A stretch of DNA of 53,274 bases. Source: Actinomycetes bacterium (GTDB lineage: Bacteria; Actinomycetota; Acidimicrobiia; Acidimicrobiales; Bog-793). Position numbers and translations under genes: made by a program. Under the pieces are notes generated by a model, which worked only from the letters and a program-made list of their open reading frames with translations, ran no database searches and was not told the DNA's origin. The first letter of the stretch is position 1. Each line of letters starts with the position of its first letter. The stretch lies in assembly GCA_021786195.1 (NCBI GenBank), contig JAJYNS010000118.1, positions 1 through 53,274 of the forward strand. Reading direction: 5' to 3'. Of this stretch, positions 1-9,217 are shown piece after piece.

Positions 1-1
1 C

Positions 2-124
2 CAGCTCCCCTACCTGTGGCAGGTCAACACGATCGGCGTCGGTGAGGTGTCGAAGAAGGTCACGGGCTACGTCCCGAACCCGCTCGACTCCATCCTCCCC
101 GAGACCTGGCACATCAAGGGCTAG
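2..124 (+). CDS. C-terminal end of a solute-binding protein (partial)
   Basis: Only the last 40 codons are present; the gene enters from the left edge and stops with TAG at 122-124. The visible tail contains WQVN near its start, then GYVPNPLD and ends in ETWHIKG. This resembles the extreme C terminus of family-5 (oligopeptide/dipeptide/oligosaccharide) ABC-transporter substrate-binding proteins, where a short strand followed by a conserved P-N-P-L segment closes the protein. It is not the partner of the complete importer at 4075-10200, which lies on the other strand and has its own binding protein. The family call rests on a short stretch only. A strong hairpin follows directly. Confidence 0.45.
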   Translation, partial: QLPYLWQVNTIGVGEVSKKVTGYVPNPLDSILPETWHIKG

Positions 125-146
125 GGCGCGAAAGGAGCCGCGCGAA

Positions 147-188
147 AGGACCGGTGCCGACTCGCCCGGCGAGCCCGGCACCGGTCCT
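147..188 (+). terminator. Hairpin terminator after the partial gene
   Basis: A perfect 13-base-pair inverted repeat (147-159 with 176-188) has a 16-base loop that itself holds a small ctcg/cgag stem. It starts 23 bases after the stop codon of the partial binding-protein gene. There is no T tract, as is usual for GC-rich actinobacterial terminators. Confidence 0.6.
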
Positions 189-546
189 CGATTGTCCACC
201 GGGGTGCTTCCGGACGCAGGTACTCCAGGTCGTCCAGGCCGTACGGGCCTCCTGCCGCTGCAGCACTGCGCCCCATCGGGGCGGGCCTGCCGTTCAGGGC
301 GATGGGTACGGGACCCGCGCCGTCAGACCCCGGCCAGGAGGTTACGGATCACACTCGCCGACCACCTCCTCAGAGCCCGCTCGTGGGCTCCACTACAAGG
401 ATACCGGCTCGGCCCCGCATCCCTGCCGAGCGGGCCACGAGGGTCGTGGTGCCGCTCGGCGCCGCCGGGGCACCGCCGACGCAGGCAGGTCGCCGGCTGA
501 CCGGCCAGACTCGCGCCGCAACCCGTCTCGACGAGGAGGAGCACCG
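189..546. other. Long intergenic region without a recognised gene
   Basis: About 360 bases lie between the hairpin and the next gene. Reading frames cross it but lack a start with a ribosome site and have no recognisable protein content. There is one short stem (gagccc/gggctc at 373-378 and 385-390). I see no tRNA cloverleaf and no riboswitch family I can name. It must hold the promoter of the gene at 547, but no clear -35/-10 pair stands out. Confidence 0.4.
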
Positions 547-1005
547 ATGGCCGCCCGTTCGCTCTACGACTACGTCCCCCACCACCGGACCAAGGAGAAG
601 CTGGAGCACGTCGCGGGGCCGGTCAAGGTCGTGGAGCAGCTGCCTCAGGGGAACGCCGCCGCCCGGTTCAACTCCTGGCTCGCGGTAAAGGTCACCACCG
701 GGGTCGGCACCATGTGGTGCGCGTACGCCTTCGCCGCCCTGTCGCTCGTCAGCCTCCCCGAGGCCATCGGCTCGCACAACGCCGTGACGCTCGTCTCCTG
801 GATCTCCCAGACCTTCCTCCAGCTGGTCCTGCTCTCGGTGATCATCGTCGGCCAGAACGTGCTCGCCACCGCGGCCGACAAGCGGGCCGAGGCGACCTAC
901 AACGACGCCGACGCCGTGCTCCACGAGGTCGTCAAGCTCCAAGAGCACCTCTTGGCCCAAGACGCGGTGCTCCAGAGGCTCCTCGCCAGCGAGCCGGCCT
1001 CGTAG
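547..1005 (+). CDS. Small membrane protein, DUF1003-like (hypothetical)
   Basis: A 152-residue protein with an N-terminal soluble stretch of about 50 residues. Two hydrophobic segments follow (about 57-77 and 80-105), then a polar helical tail rich in A, E, L and Q. The layout of two central membrane helices flanked by cytoplasmic helices is like the DUF1003 group of actinobacterial membrane proteins, whose function is not known to me. The ATG at 547 was chosen because a purine-rich gaggagga lies just upstream. An upstream extension in the same frame has low-complexity, arginine-rich content and no ribosome site. It stands alone, in the same direction as the reductase that follows. Confidence 0.6.
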   Translation: MAARSLYDYVPHHRTKEKLEHVAGPVKVVEQLPQGNAAARFNSWLAVKVTTGVGTMWCAYAFAALSLVSLPEAIGSHNAVTLVSWISQTFLQLVLLSVIIVGQNVLATAADKRAEATYNDADAVLHEVVKLQEHLLAQDAVLQRLLASEPAS

Positions 1006-1105
1006 GGAGCGCCGCCGCTAGAGTGCTCGCCGGGCCGCCCGCCGCTCCTCACCCGTGCGAGCGATCACGGCCGTCCCGGCTGGCGGGCGTACGAGGAGGT
1101 CGTCG

Positions 1106-2137
1106 ATGGAGTACCGGCTGCTCGGCAGGAGTGGTTGCGTCGTCTCCACCTTCGCGCTCGGCACCATGACCTTCGGCGCCGAGTCGGACGAGGAGGAGGC
1201 CTCGGCCCAGTTCGGACGGTACCTCGAGGCAGGCGGGAACCTGATCGACACGGCAGACGTCTACGCCGGAGGACTGTCCGAGGAGATCGTCGGCCGCCTC
1301 GTCTCGGCGCGGCCCGCCTCCGCCCGAGAGGAGCTGGTCGTCGCCACGAAGGGCCGGTTCCCCATAGGCCGTGGCCCGAACAACCGCGGCCTTTCCCGCA
1401 AGCACCTCTCCGCGGCGCTCGACGCCTCGCTCGGGCGCCTCCGGCTCGACACGATCGACCTCTACCAGGTGCACGCCTACGACCCCCTCACCCCCCTCGA
1501 GGAGACACTGCGCTTCCTCGACGACGCGGTCTCGGCCGGCAAGATCCGCTACGTGGGACTGTCGAACTTCACGGCCTGGCAGCTCCAGAAGGCCGTCAGC
1601 CTCGCAGAGCTTCGCGGCCTGAGCGTTCCGGTCAGCCTGCAGCCTCAGTACAACCTGCTCGTGCGCGAGCTCGAGTGGGAGATCATCCCCGCGTGCGCCG
1701 ACGCCGGCCTCGGCCTTCTCCCCTGGTCCCCCCTCGGCGGAGGCTGGCTGACGGGCAAGTACAAGCGGGACAAGCGGCCGAGCGGCCGGACCCGCCTCGG
1801 CGAGAACCCGGAACGCGGCGTCGAGGGCTACGACCGCCGCAACCCCCTCGAGCGGACCTGGGAGGTGCTCGGGGCCCTGGAGCGGGTCGCCAAGGCCCGG
1901 GGCGCCTCCATGGCACAGGTAGCGCTCGCGTGGCTCGTCGACCGGCCGACCGTCAGCTCGGTCATCCTCGGCGCCCGCACGCTTGCCCAGCTCGAGGACG
2001 ACCTCGGGGCCGCCGACCTGCACCTGTCGGCAGAGGAGACCGCCGAGCTCGACGGCGCGAGCGCGCCCTACACCGCCGACTACCCCTACGGAGGACCAGG
2101 GACCGACCAGCGGGCTCGGGAGATCGCCGGCGAGTAG
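1106..2137 (+). CDS. Aldo/keto reductase
   Basis: A 343-residue NADPH-dependent oxidoreductase of the aldo/keto reductase superfamily, with a TIM barrel. The catalytic tetrad is visible: D48 in DTADVY, Y53, K82 in ATKG and H123 in QVHAYD. The late GARTLAQLEDDLGA segment is the usual cofactor-binding C-terminal motif. Length is normal for the AKR11/AKR12-like cytosolic reductases. The start at 1106 (MEYRLLGRSG) is fixed by gaggaggt at 1093-1100 and by the family's conserved MxYRxLGxSG N terminus; a further upstream ATG at 1055 lacks both. The physiological substrate cannot be read from the sequence; candidates are sugar-derived or xenobiotic carbonyls. It appears monocistronic or co-transcribed with its left neighbour. 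Confidence 0.9.
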   Translation: MEYRLLGRSGCVVSTFALGTMTFGAESDEEEASAQFGRYLEAGGNLIDTADVYAGGLSEEIVGRLVSARPASAREELVVATKGRFPIGRGPNNRGLSRKHLSAALDASLGRLRLDTIDLYQVHAYDPLTPLEETLRFLDDAVSAGKIRYVGLSNFTAWQLQKAVSLAELRGLSVPVSLQPQYNLLVRELEWEIIPACADAGLGLLPWSPLGGGWLTGKYKRDKRPSGRTRLGENPERGVEGYDRRNPLERTWEVLGALERVAKARGASMAQVALAWLVDRPTVSSVILGARTLAQLEDDLGAADLHLSAEETAELDGASAPYTADYPYGGPGTDQRAREIAGE

Positions 2138-2273
2138 CCGGTCGCCTGGCCAAGAACGTCGCGAGCCGGCCTTCTGATCCTCGCCCGAGGGGCTGGAGCC
2201 CGGGCAGGGCGGCGGCGGGGATCAGCCGACGTTCACGGCGCCGTAAGGTACCGCGGCAAGACTGGAGGTCTCG

Positions 2274-2933
2274 ATGCTTGCCTTCCTCACCTCCCAGAGC
2301 TTCATCTCCTCCGGCGGCTACCTCGCGATCTTCCTGCTGTGCGTCGCACAGTCCTGCTGCGTGCCGACCTCCTCCGAGCTCACCCTCGGCTTCGCCGGGG
2401 TGCTGTCGGCGACCGGCCACATGAACCTCGCCGCCGCGATCGCCGTCGGCGTGTCGGGCGAGGTCGTCGGCGCCTACCTCGCCTGGGTGGTCGGTCGCAC
2501 GGGTGGCAGGGCGTTCGTCGACCGGTTCGGGAGGTACCTGCTTCTCACCCACCACGACCTCGACCGTGCGGAGGCCTGGTACCGGCGCCACGGACGCTGG
2601 GGCGTCTTCGGCGGCCGCTGCATCCCGGTGATCCGCAACTTCGTCGCCGTGCCCGCTGGCGTCGCCGAGGTGCCGCTCGTCCCGTTCGGGATCATGACCG
2701 CGGCGGGAAGCCTCGTCTGGGACGGCGCGATGGCCGGCATCGGCTACGGCGTCGGCGCCCACTGGCACACCATCATCCACGCCTTCAGCGACGCCGGCAT
2801 CGTCCTAGCGGCGCTCGCCGTGCTTGCCATCGTGGCGTTCTTCATGCACCGCTACAAGGCCTACAAGGCGCAGCGAGCTCTCGAGCTGCACACCGCGTCG
2901 GACCCGCGGCCGGAGCCGGTCGGCGAGAGCTGA
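2274..2933 (+). CDS. DedA / VTT-domain membrane protein
   Basis: A 219-residue integral membrane protein of the DedA (SNARE-associated, VTT) family. The N-terminal half has a reentrant hydrophobic segment followed by a P-T-S-S-E-L sequence. The family hallmark appears in the middle as a G-R-x(8)-RFGRYLL segment, followed by WYRRHG, FGGRCIPVIRNFVAVPAG and a C-terminal membrane helix (about 180-200). Known DedA proteins act in the cytoplasmic membrane in lipid-carrier recycling (undecaprenyl phosphate flipping) and proton-dependent stress tolerance. The conserved acidic and arginine residues (E38, R118) needed for that appear present. ggaggt lies just upstream of the ATG. It converges with the toxin gene, with only 29 bases between. 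Confidence 0.85.
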   Translation: MLAFLTSQSFISSGGYLAIFLLCVAQSCCVPTSSELTLGFAGVLSATGHMNLAAAIAVGVSGEVVGAYLAWVVGRTGGRAFVDRFGRYLLLTHHDLDRAEAWYRRHGRWGVFGGRCIPVIRNFVAVPAGVAEVPLVPFGIMTAAGSLVWDGAMAGIGYGVGAHWHTIIHAFSDAGIVLAALAVLAIVAFFMHRYKAYKAQRALELHTASDPRPEPVGES

Positions 2934-2962
2934 CCTGCTGTGCGGCCGACCCGCTGCAGGGC

Positions 2963-3415
2963 CTAGCTCGGGACGACGATGACGTCGACCCCTGTCGCGT
3001 CCGGGTCGAGGTCCAACCAGCTCTTGTTGGTGGTCACGACCGAGACCTCGAGCCTTCGCGCGAGCGAAAGGCAGGCGCGGTCCCCGAGGGACAGCCCGCT
3101 GCCGCGAGTCGCCAGGCGCAGCCCCCCGACGGTCCAGGCGTCCGCCTCGGTGAACGGCAGCACCTCCACCGTCTCGGGCAGGACCGGCAGGCCGCTCGTG
3201 ACGAAGCGCGGCTGGTCGCTTCGAGCGAGCGCCGCCGCGGCGCGCTCGAGCACCGTGGCCACGTCGCTGCGGACGTCGGCAAGCCGGGAGCACACCTCGG
3301 CGAGGTTGACCGCGGACATCACGGCCCCGTCCACGACGAGGTCCTCCACCGCGCCCGCCGCCGGCTCGTCGAGCAGGTAGGCGAGCCAGGCAGAGGCGTC
3401 GAGGACGACCGTCAC
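2963..3415 (-). CDS. vapC: PIN-domain ribonuclease toxin (VapC-like)
   Basis: A 150-residue PIN-domain protein. The acidic residues that bind the metal ion are visible: D6 in VLDASAW, the E of NLAEV near residue 60, and the D of LSLGDRACL near 112. A final acidic region, TTNKSWLDLD, follows. VapC toxins are Mg-dependent endoribonucleases that cut tRNA or rRNA and are held inactive by a DNA-binding antitoxin. The GTG start overlaps the stop of the upstream antitoxin gene by four bases (GTGA), typical of translationally coupled toxin-antitoxin pairs. Activity has not been shown; PIN proteins outside toxin pairs exist, but the coupling makes VapBC the best reading. Confidence 0.85.
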   Translation of the reverse strand: MTVVLDASAWLAYLLDEPAAGAVEDLVVDGAVMSAVNLAEVCSRLADVRSDVATVLERAAAALARSDQPRFVTSGLPVLPETVEVLPFTEADAWTVGGLRLATRGSGLSLGDRACLSLARRLEVSVVTTNKSWLDLDPDATGVDVIVVPS

Positions 3416-3750
3416 TGCCGCGCCCCGGTGCCCTTGGCGCTGCGGACGATCTCCTCGCGGGCCGCCTCGATCGCCGCGTCGTCCCCGGCAAGCTCCGCGT
3501 CCTCGAGATGGGCCTCTCCGGCCCGCTCCGCCTCGAGCTCGGCGAGGGGGTCACGGCCCGTCGGCACGAGGTGCCGCCAGGCGCCCCGAAGGCGCGCGAC
3601 GTGTGCCCGATGGTCCTCGAGCACGAGACGGTTGCCGTCGGCGACGTAGGCCACGAGCGTGGCACCCGGCTCCATGTTCAAGACGCGCCGGAACTCCGCG
3701 GGTATGACTATCCGCCCGTGGGGACCCACGTGAACCTGGACGTGCGTCAT
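3412..3750 (-). CDS. vapB: AbrB/SpoVT-type antitoxin (VapB-like)
   Basis: A 112-residue protein whose first 48 residues are a swapped-hairpin AbrB/MazE DNA-binding domain (G-R-I-V-I-P-A-E-F-R motif, then G-A-T-L-V and a V-L-E-D strand). The C-terminal half is an acidic, alanine-rich tail expected to wrap the PIN toxin. The ATG at 3750 begins exactly at the AbrB domain. The frame stays open about 150 bases further upstream, but that stretch is proline/arginine-rich and has no family similarity. Such antitoxins normally bind their own promoter and repress the pair, so the operator should lie just upstream (3751-3900). Confidence 0.8.
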   Translation of the reverse strand: MTHVQVHVGPHGRIVIPAEFRRVLNMEPGATLVAYVADGNRLVLEDHRAHVARLRGAWRHLVPTGRDPLAELEAERAGEAHLEDAELAGDDAAIEAAREEIVRSAKGTGARQ

Positions 3751-4026
3751 CTGCGCAGAACTGTACTTCACCCGGACGCTCGAGTCCGTGACCGCCTGCG
3801 ACAAAGGCCTGGGATCCGGCCTGAAATGCGGTGGTTCCGCAAGAGATCGCCGCGCAGTGTGGTCATGTGTGCACCCAAGGTGCAGTCTCGGCACGAGCGC
3901 CACGGGGCCGGGCGCGCACCTCTTCCGGCGACCGGCCGATGCCGAGCCCGCGCTCCCGGCGCCGCGATGAAGCGGCGCGCGCAGCCTCGAGGGCGCGCCC
4001 GGCCTCGAGGGCGCGCCCGGCCCGAA
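3751..4026. other. Intergenic region: vapBC leader and tandem duplication
   Basis: No gene is evident. The vapBC promoter must lie here on the minus strand; a possible -10 (TACAGT) sits about 10 bases before the vapB start, but no good -35 is seen. Near the other end an 18-base unit is directly duplicated (3984-4001 and 4002-4019), followed by a degenerate third copy that runs into the terminator stem. Confidence 0.5.
3984..4019. repeat. 18-base direct tandem duplication
   Basis: Two identical copies of gcctcgagggcgcgcccg lie head to tail. A third, imperfect copy (gcccgaagggcgcgga) begins at 4020. Each copy contains the palindrome gggcgcgccc, so the array can fold into alternative hairpins just after the terminator of the minus-strand operon. 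Confidence 0.85.
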
Positions 4027-4059
4027 GGGCGCGGAGCCCCTCTTCGGGGCTCCGCGCCC
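4027..4059 (-). terminator. Strong terminator of the transporter operon
   Basis: A perfect 14-base-pair stem (4027-4040 with 4046-4059) has a five-base loop, placed 15 bases after the stop codon of the minus-strand binding-protein gene. The position and strength mark the 3' end of the lacI-transporter unit. Confidence 0.85.
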
Positions 4060-4074
4060 GCCAGGCGTTCTCCC

Positions 4075-5745
4075 CTAGCTGCGGGGGTAGAGGTGCAGGA
4101 CGACGACCTCGTTGGTCGGGGTCGCCGGCTGCGCCGACTCGTAGGGATCCTGCGGGGTGGGCCAACCCGCGATCTTCTGCCCGTTGACCTCCGACCACGC
4201 CACGCCGTAGACGAGCGGGATCAGGGGGAGGTTGGTCGCGACGTAGCTCTCGATCGGCGCGAGGGCCGCCTTCTCCGCGGACAGGGTCGGCGCGGCCGCC
4301 ACCTTGGCGAGCTGCGCGTTGATCGCCGGGTCGGAGAGGTGCTCGTAGTCCCCACTCGCCGACTTCGTGTCGAGGGCGCTGTTGAGCCAGCCGTTGTACA
4401 TCGAATAGGGGTTGACGCCGGTGTTCGACCAGTGGATGACCGAGTCGAAGTTGCCGTCCGCGACGTCGTTCGACCACGCCGTGACCGACAGCCCGTCAAA
4501 GGTGACGTCCATCCCGGCCTTCTTCAGGTCGTTGGCGATGATCGCCGCGTCGGCCGCGTAGTCGGTGTAGGAGGTCGGGTCGGCGATGGAGAACGAGAGC
4601 TCCTTGCCGCCCTTCTCGAAGTAGCCGTTGCTGCCCTTGGTCCAGCCTGCCGCCTCGAGGACCTTCTCCGCCGCGGCGACATCAGGCGTCGGCGACAGGG
4701 TGTCCTTCGCGACGGACCCGGCGAGGTAGGCGTTGAAGACCGGCAGCGTGATGCCGCTCGCGTTCGTCGCCGGCGGCTCGAGGCCCGCCTCGCCCTCGGT
4801 GCTGAGGGCCGTCCGGTCCACCGCCAGGCTGATCGCCTGCCGGACCGCCAGCTGGTTCAGCGGGAAGCGGTTGAGGTTCGGCTCGAGCGTGACGGTGTTG
4901 AGCGGCGCCTCCCAGGCCGAGTTGTACTTCGACTTGGAGAGGAACAGCTTCTGCAGGTTCGGGATGAAGTTGCCCTCCCACTGCGCCTGGCCGGAGAACA
5001 GCGCCTCCTCGGCGTTGGTGTTGGACGCGTAGGCGGGGAAGTCCAGCGTCGGGATGCGCACCTTGCTCGCCTGCCAGTAGCTCGGGTTCTTCACGAGCGT
5101 GAAGCCCTGGGGCGTGAAGGTCCCGAGCGTGTACGGGCCGGAGCCGATCGGGCTCGCGTCGACGTAGGTCGCCGGGTTCCCGACGGTGCTCCAGATCGAC
5201 TCGGGCACGATGTAGACGCTCGCGATGTTCTGCAGGTTCGTGTACTGCGCCGTCGGGAAGCTGATGCTCACGACGTCGCCGGAGGTCTTCACGCCGGTGA
5301 TCTCGAGCCCGCCCGTGTTGATCGCCGGGTACTTCTTCACCAGGTTGTAGGTGAACGCGACGTCGGCCGGGGTGAGCGGCGAGCCGTTCGACCACTTCAC
5401 ACCCGTCCGGACGGTGAAGTTGACCGTCTTGCCGCCGTTGGTGAAGCTGTACTTCGTCGCGAGCCAGGGGTAGATCACGCCCGCCTTCGCCGCGTCGAAC
5501 TGCAGGAGCGGCTCGTAGATGAACGAGGTGCCCGCGACGAGGTACGCCGCCGAGGTGGTGCTGAACGGGTTGAACGAGTCGGTCAGCGTGTTGGTCGGGC
5601 TGCTCTCCATCGTGAGCACCAGGCCGCTGCCGGCGGCAGGCCCGGTCGATCCCGAGGCCGCCGCCGCGCCGGCGAGGACCCCGGACGCGAGCAGCCCCGC
5701 GGCGACGACTGCGCCAGCCTTCTTTCCGAGTAGCCATTGCTTCAT
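4075..5745 (-). CDS. ABC importer substrate-binding protein, family 5
   Basis: A 556-residue secreted or lipid-free solute-binding protein of the Opp/Dpp family (SBP family 5). The N terminus has positively charged MKQWLLGKKAG, a hydrophobic core of about 20 residues and a small-residue end (AAAASGS). This is a signal peptide without an obvious lipobox cysteine. Mature features include TDSFNPFST, the KWSNGSPLTPADVAFTYN segment and GSGPYTL, all typical of the family. The start at 5745 has AAGG upstream; a longer frame would put charged residues before the signal. It lies 177 bases downstream of the ATPase gene, across a hairpin, so it can be expressed at a different level. With a LacI regulator at the head of the cluster, an oligosaccharide ligand is more likely than a peptide. 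Confidence 0.9.
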   Translation of the reverse strand: MKQWLLGKKAGAVVAAGLLASGVLAGAAAASGSTGPAAGSGLVLTMESSPTNTLTDSFNPFSTTSAAYLVAGTSFIYEPLLQFDAAKAGVIYPWLATKYSFTNGGKTVNFTVRTGVKWSNGSPLTPADVAFTYNLVKKYPAINTGGLEITGVKTSGDVVSISFPTAQYTNLQNIASVYIVPESIWSTVGNPATYVDASPIGSGPYTLGTFTPQGFTLVKNPSYWQASKVRIPTLDFPAYASNTNAEEALFSGQAQWEGNFIPNLQKLFLSKSKYNSAWEAPLNTVTLEPNLNRFPLNQLAVRQAISLAVDRTALSTEGEAGLEPPATNASGITLPVFNAYLAGSVAKDTLSPTPDVAAAEKVLEAAGWTKGSNGYFEKGGKELSFSIADPTSYTDYAADAAIIANDLKKAGMDVTFDGLSVTAWSNDVADGNFDSVIHWSNTGVNPYSMYNGWLNSALDTKSASGDYEHLSDPAINAQLAKVAAAPTLSAEKAALAPIESYVATNLPLIPLVYGVAWSEVNGQKIAGWPTPQDPYESAQPATPTNEVVVLHLYPRS

Positions 5746-5823
5746 CTTGTGAGTAACCTTTCTCTTTCTATAGCTGTGGGACGCTGCCAGCCGTTCCGGT
5801 TGCAGGGGCGCGCGAAACAGATG

Positions 5824-5846
5824 CTCGGGCACCTTGCGTGCCCGAG
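5824..5846 (-). terminator. Hairpin between ATPase and binding-protein genes
   Basis: A perfect 9-base-pair stem (ctcgggcac/gtgcccgag, five-base loop) sits in the 177-base gap between dppF and the binding-protein gene. It has no T tract. It could be a partial terminator or an RNA-stability element that sets the ratio of binding protein to membrane components. Confidence 0.45.
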
Positions 5847-5922
5847 ACGCCCGGCGCTCCGTGCTGCCGCAGCGGGGCGGCGCCCGGGACGGACCATCCG
5901 GCGGGCCTGAGCCGGCCCGCGG

Positions 5923-7004
<1,082 letters not shown>

Positions 7005-7008
<4 letters not shown>

Positions 7009-8159
7009 CGCCGGCCGCCCTTCCCGTTCGGCGAGGGCGGTGACGGCGGTGACGGCGAGCCCGGGGTCACGAACGGGCAGGCGGTGAGGTGGCCTGAGGT
7101 GGCCTCGCCGACCGGCTCGAGGTGCATGTCGACCTCGGCGCAGGAGTCGGTCGCGAACGCGCAGCGCGGCAGGAACGGGCAGCCCGGCGGCAGGCCGCGC
7201 AGGTCCGGAGGCGAGCCGGGGATCCCCGCGAGCTCGCGCCTCGGGCCTCTGAGCGAGGGGAAGGAGCCGAGAAGCCCCCTGGTGTAGGGGTGGGCGGGGG
7301 CGTGGAGGAGCTCCTGGGAGGCCGCGACCTCCACCAGGCGCCCCGCGTACATCACCGCGATGCGCTCCGCCAGCTCGAGCAGGAGCGAGAGATCGTGGGT
7401 GATGAACAGCACCGAGAAGCCGAGCTCCTGCTTCAGCTCCACGACCTGGCCGAGGATGTCCCGCTGCACGACGACGTCGAGCGCCGTCGTCGGCTCGTCC
7501 ATGATGACGACCTCCGGGTCGGTCGCCAGGGCCATCGCGATCATCACCCGCTGGCGCATCCCGCCCGAGAGCTCGTGAGGGTAGCTCTTGAGGCGAGTCC
7601 GGGGGATGGCGACGAGGTCGAGCAGCGACCCGACGCGCTCGTGCGCCTCGTCGCGGGACAGGTCGAGGTGCGCCTCGATCACGTCGAGCAGCTGGTCGCG
7701 GATCTTGAGGACGGGGTTGAGCGCGTTCATGGCGCTCTGGAACACGATGGCGATCTCCCGCCAGCGAAGTGCCCGCAGCTGCTCGGGGTGCAAGGAGAGC
7801 AGCTCGACCGGCTCTGCAAGGCGACGGCCGCGATAGGTGACGCTCCCTCCGGTGATGATCGCCGGGGGGCGCAGGAGCCGGCAGGCGCCGTAGGCGAGCG
7901 TGGACTTGCCCGAGCCGGACTCCCCGGCGAGGCCGACCACCTCCCCGGGGTGCAGGGAGAGGTCGACGTGCTCGACCGCGTGCACGTCGCCGGCCGTGGT
8001 GCGGTACGCGACGGAGAGGTCGGCGATCTCGAGAACCGGCTCGCCGCCTCGCCCCCGTCCGCCGAGCCCGGCCTGGCCGTCACGGGCGAGCTCGGACTGC
8101 CCGGTCGCCGGGAGGAGGCCCGGCACCGGCGGCTCCTGGCGGCGTGCGAGGGACCTCAT
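7005..8159 (-). CDS. dppD: ABC transporter ATPase, DppD/OppD type
   Basis: A 384-residue ATP-binding subunit with Walker A GESGSGKST (about 75-83), Q-loop FQSAMNALNP, signature LSGGMRQRVMIAMAL, Walker B VVIMDEPTTALD and switch FITHDLSLL. The C-terminal GCPFLPRCAF and CAEVD cysteine motif is that of the oligopeptide subfamily. The ATG at 8159 overlaps the stop of the permease gene by four bases. The frame is open far upstream, but that part is only the shadow of the permease gene. The first 35 residues before the ATPase fold are unusually long and glycine/arginine rich. Confidence 0.92.
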
Positions 8160-9217
8160 CGGCCCGACCTCGGCGCAGACGCGCCCTGCGACTGCTCGGT
8201 GAGCGAGCGTCTCGAGAAGGAGCTGAGGAAGCCCGCGAGCCGACCGTGTGCCGGCGCCCCGGCCCGCAGCACCGGCGTCGGGTCGGCGGGTCGCCAGCGG
8301 CGACCCTCGATCCGGCTCCCCCCGGCGGCGTCGCGCAGCCGGGGGTTCCCGAGCTCGTCGATCCCGAAGTTCAAGAGCACGAGCCCCGACGCGAGGAGCG
8401 CGACGCACACCCCCGGCGGGACGAACCACCACCACGCGTTGACCTGCAGCGCGCTCTGCGCCTCGGCCCAGTAGAGCATCGTGCCGAGCGTCCAGCTGTT
8501 CTCGTCGGCAAGACCGAGGAACGCGAGCGCGACCGAGGTGCCCACGGCGTAGATCACGGTCGAGACGAAGCTCGCCGCGATGAGGCTCACCTCGTTCGGC
8601 AGGATCTCGAAGAAGATCAGCCGGAACGCCGAGTCCCCCGTCTCGCGCGCCGAGGCGACGAAGTCGCGGTTGCGGATCGACAGCGTCTGGGCGCGGATCA
8701 CCCGGGCACCCCAGGGCCAGCCGAGCAGCCCGAGCACGAGGATGGTCGCGGTGTCCCCACGCGAGGGGATGTAGCCGAGGAGCACGACGAGCAGCGGCAG
8801 CGCCGGCAGCACGAGGAAGACGTTGCTCAGCAGCGAGAGCACCTCGTCCCACCAGCCACCGAGGAAGCCGGCCGAGATGCCGACCACGACCGACAGCGCC
8901 GTGGCGATGAGCCCGACCAACAGGCTCAGCACGAGCGTGGCCCGGATGCCGACGAGGAGCTGGGAGAGGACGTCCTGGCCGAAGGTCGTCGTGCCGAGCA
9001 GGTGCGCCCCGCTCGGGGCGGCAGCGGCGGCGACGACGTTCTGGGCCGAAGGGTTGTACGGCGCGACGTAGGGGCCGACGACCGCGACGATCACGAACAG
9101 CAGGAGGATCACGCCTCCGGCCTTCGCCTTCGGCGAGAGCTGGCGGAAGAACTCGCCGTGGCGGCGGCGCGACGCCCCCGTCGCGAGGTGCTCTGGGAGG
9201 TTCAGCGCGACGGCCAT
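8156..9217 (-). CDS. dppC: ABC transporter permease, DppC/OppC type
   Basis: A 353-residue membrane subunit. It has a cytoplasmic N terminus, a first membrane helix near residues 34-52, and a periplasm-facing segment with LGTTTFGQDVLSQLL, the hallmark of OppC-type permeases. Four to five more helices follow. The cytoplasmic coupling (EAA) loop is seen in ASARETGDSAFRLIFFEILPN. The ATG at 9217 overlaps the stop of dppB (ATGA). The last 50 residues are arginine-rich and extend beyond the usual family end, which makes the C terminus longer than normal. Confidence 0.9.
   Translation of the reverse strand: MAVALNLPEHLATGASRRRHGEFFRQLSPKAKAGGVILLLFVIVAVVGPYVAPYNPSAQNVVAAAAAPSGAHLLGTTTFGQDVLSQLLVGIRATLVLSLLVGLIATALSVVVGISAGFLGGWWDEVLSLLSNVFLVLPALPLLVVLLGYIPSRGDTATILVLGLLGWPWGARVIRAQTLSIRNRDFVASARETGDSAFRLIFFEILPNEVSLIAASFVSTVIYAVGTSVALAFLGLADENSWTLGTMLYWAEAQSALQVNAWWWFVPPGVCVALLASGLVLLNFGIDELGNPRLRDAAGGSRIEGRRWRPADPTPVLRAGAPAHGRLAGFLSSFSRRSLTEQSQGASAPRSGR

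Noticed and set aside
189-546. A riboswitch, tRNA or small RNA gene in the first intergenic region
   Set aside because: I could not fold a cloverleaf or fit any riboswitch consensus I know; only one short stem stands out. A covariance-model search would settle it.
2154-2234. Inverted repeat gaacgtcg/cgacgttc upstream of the DedA gene
   Set aside because: Arms are only eight bases and 65 bases apart; this can occur by chance, and neither arm is placed relative to a promoter.
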